This document shows, piece after piece, positions 63,329 to 64,000 of a stretch of DNA of 64,000 nucleotides. Where the stretch lies: NCBI RefSeq assembly GCF_002026305.1, contig NZ_MVAB01000001.1:930001-994000 (forward strand), given 5' to 3'. The stretch's first letter is position 1. Every line of letters begins with the position of its first letter. Source of the DNA: Vagococcus martis (GTDB lineage: Bacteria; Bacillota; Bacilli; Lactobacillales; Vagococcaceae). The notes under the pieces were generated by a model, which had not been told where the DNA came from, made no database searches, and saw only the letters and a program-made list of their open reading frames with translations. Both the position numbers and the translations under genes were made by a program.

Positions 63329-64000
63329 CTATCCAACGATACTGCCGTTTTCTGCTCCTTTTGGTGCTTCAACAACATATAATTTTCCATCTGAATTTTC
63401 AGCTGATAAAATCATTCCTTGACTGATATGTCCGCGGATTTTTCTTGGTTTCAAGTTAGCGACAATTACCACTTTTTTACCAATTAAATCCATTGGTTCA
63501 GGATAAAATTCTGCAATTCCTGATAAAATTTGGCGATTGCCCTTGTCACCAGCGTCTAATCTAAATTGCAATAATTTGTCTGCCCCTTTAACTTTTTGAC
63601 AGTCTAAAATTTCAGCTACTTTTAACTCAACTTCATCAAATGTTTCAAATTTTACTTCTTTATCTTTAACAGAAACAAGCTCCACATCTTCTGGTTTCCA
63701 CTCATCTTCTTGGCTTTGTTGATTCATACTTTGAGCCATTTGTTCTTTGATGTAAGCTACTTCTTCTTCAACATCTAGACGTGGGAAAATAGGCGTTCCT
63801 TTGCTAACAACTTTTGTTCCAGAAGGAAACTCACCGAAACGAATATCAATCATAGAAACTGTTTCAGCATCTAATCCTAATTGGCTAAAGATTTCTTTTG
63901 GTGCTTGCGTCATAATTGGTTGCAATAAGATAGCAGAAATACGTAGACTTTCAGCTAAATGAACCATAACACTATTTAATTCTGTTTGTTTTTCTTCATC
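63329..64000 (-). CDS. metG: Methionyl-tRNA synthetase (C-terminal part; 5' end outside window)
   Basis: The frame stays open to the right edge, so only the last 223 codons are present. HLAESLRISAILLQPIMTQAP is the end of the helical anticodon-binding domain. A linker leads to the C-terminal tRNA-binding domain (FETFDEVELKVAEILDC, KVVIVANLKPRKIRGHISQG in pieces, GMILSAENSDG) of the MetG/Arc1p/EMAP type. The catalytic core with HIGH and KMSKS lies outside the window. Confidence 0.95.
   Translation of the reverse strand, partial: DEEKQTELNSVMVHLAESLRISAILLQPIMTQAPKEIFSQLGLDAETVSMIDIRFGEFPSGTKVVSKGTPIFPRLDVEEEVAYIKEQMAQSMNQQSQEDEWKPEDVELVSVKDKEVKFETFDEVELKVAEILDCQKVKGADKLLQFRLDAGDKGNRQILSGIAEFYPEPMDLIGKKVVIVANLKPRKIRGHISQGMILSAENSDGKLYVVEAPKGAENGSIVG

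Overview
The window is chromosomal DNA from a low-GC Gram-positive bacterium, most likely Enterococcaceae (Vagococcus or a close Enterococcus relative). The evidence is AT-rich codon use, strong AGGAGG-type ribosome binding sites, a WxL surface-protein locus, the rnc-smc-HAD-ftsY and metG-tatD-rnmV-rsmA neighbourhoods of Firmicutes, an oppDFBCA order, ECF vitamin transporters behind riboswitches and a tRNA-dependent T-box. The genus is an inference. No tRNA, rRNA, CRISPR array or prophage was seen.

Layout. 1-3142: class Ib ribonucleotide reductase nrdEF (nrdE cut by the left edge). 3320-4369: an orphan phosphonate-type binding lipoprotein. 4497-7984: a two-gene WxL surface-protein locus. 8114-8904: a decayed, internally deleted IS3-type element. 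8910-10192: an MFS efflux gene with a leader that looks like a translational attenuator (tetrapeptide ORF, long hairpin, gene). 10270-11049: thiT with a TPP riboswitch. 11255-13972: a small membrane protein, an Rgg-type regulator and a divergent MFS gene. 14067-15845: nucleosidase (frameshifted), cytidine deaminase and CPBP protease. 15935-17529: a 27-residue peptide gene and a large DUF6056-like membrane protein.

17621-27727 is a myo-inositol island: iolA-B-C-D-E, a sodium/solute symporter, iolG and a stray PTS IIB-like gene in one leftward operon, with iolR divergent. Together these import inositol, oxidise and open the ring and feed the product to central metabolism, although no iolJ aldolase is present. 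27770-34161 is ftsY, a Cof-type phosphatase, smc and rnc. 34275-39932 is the oligopeptide permease oppDFBCA. 40305-43291 holds a YitT protein and aspS with its T-box. 43374-46449 contains cell-wall genes (amidase, 3D-domain protein) and a nucleoside deoxyribosyltransferase. 46525-49977 encodes a heterodimeric ABC exporter.

50180-56300 is the most unusual metabolic region. It is a PRD-regulated galactitol-type PTS operon whose enzymes are a class II aldolase, an archaeal-type triose-phosphate-isomerase-like protein and a YjbQ-family protein; its substrate is not evident. 56673-64000 returns to housekeeping: a LURP-one-like protein, a YjjG-type nucleotidase, folT with a THF riboswitch, mgsA, msmK, a NiaX-like transporter, rsmA, rnmV, the TatD DNase and the 3' part of metG.

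Most genes lie on the minus strand. Several predicted open frames run upstream of the true start, and starts were chosen here by Shine-Dalgarno spacing and family N-termini. The best candidates for new biology are the leader of the MFS gene (10089-10192), the galactitol-type PTS operon with its odd enzyme set, the A AAA AAC frameshift in the nucleosidase gene and the 27-residue amphipathic peptide gene.
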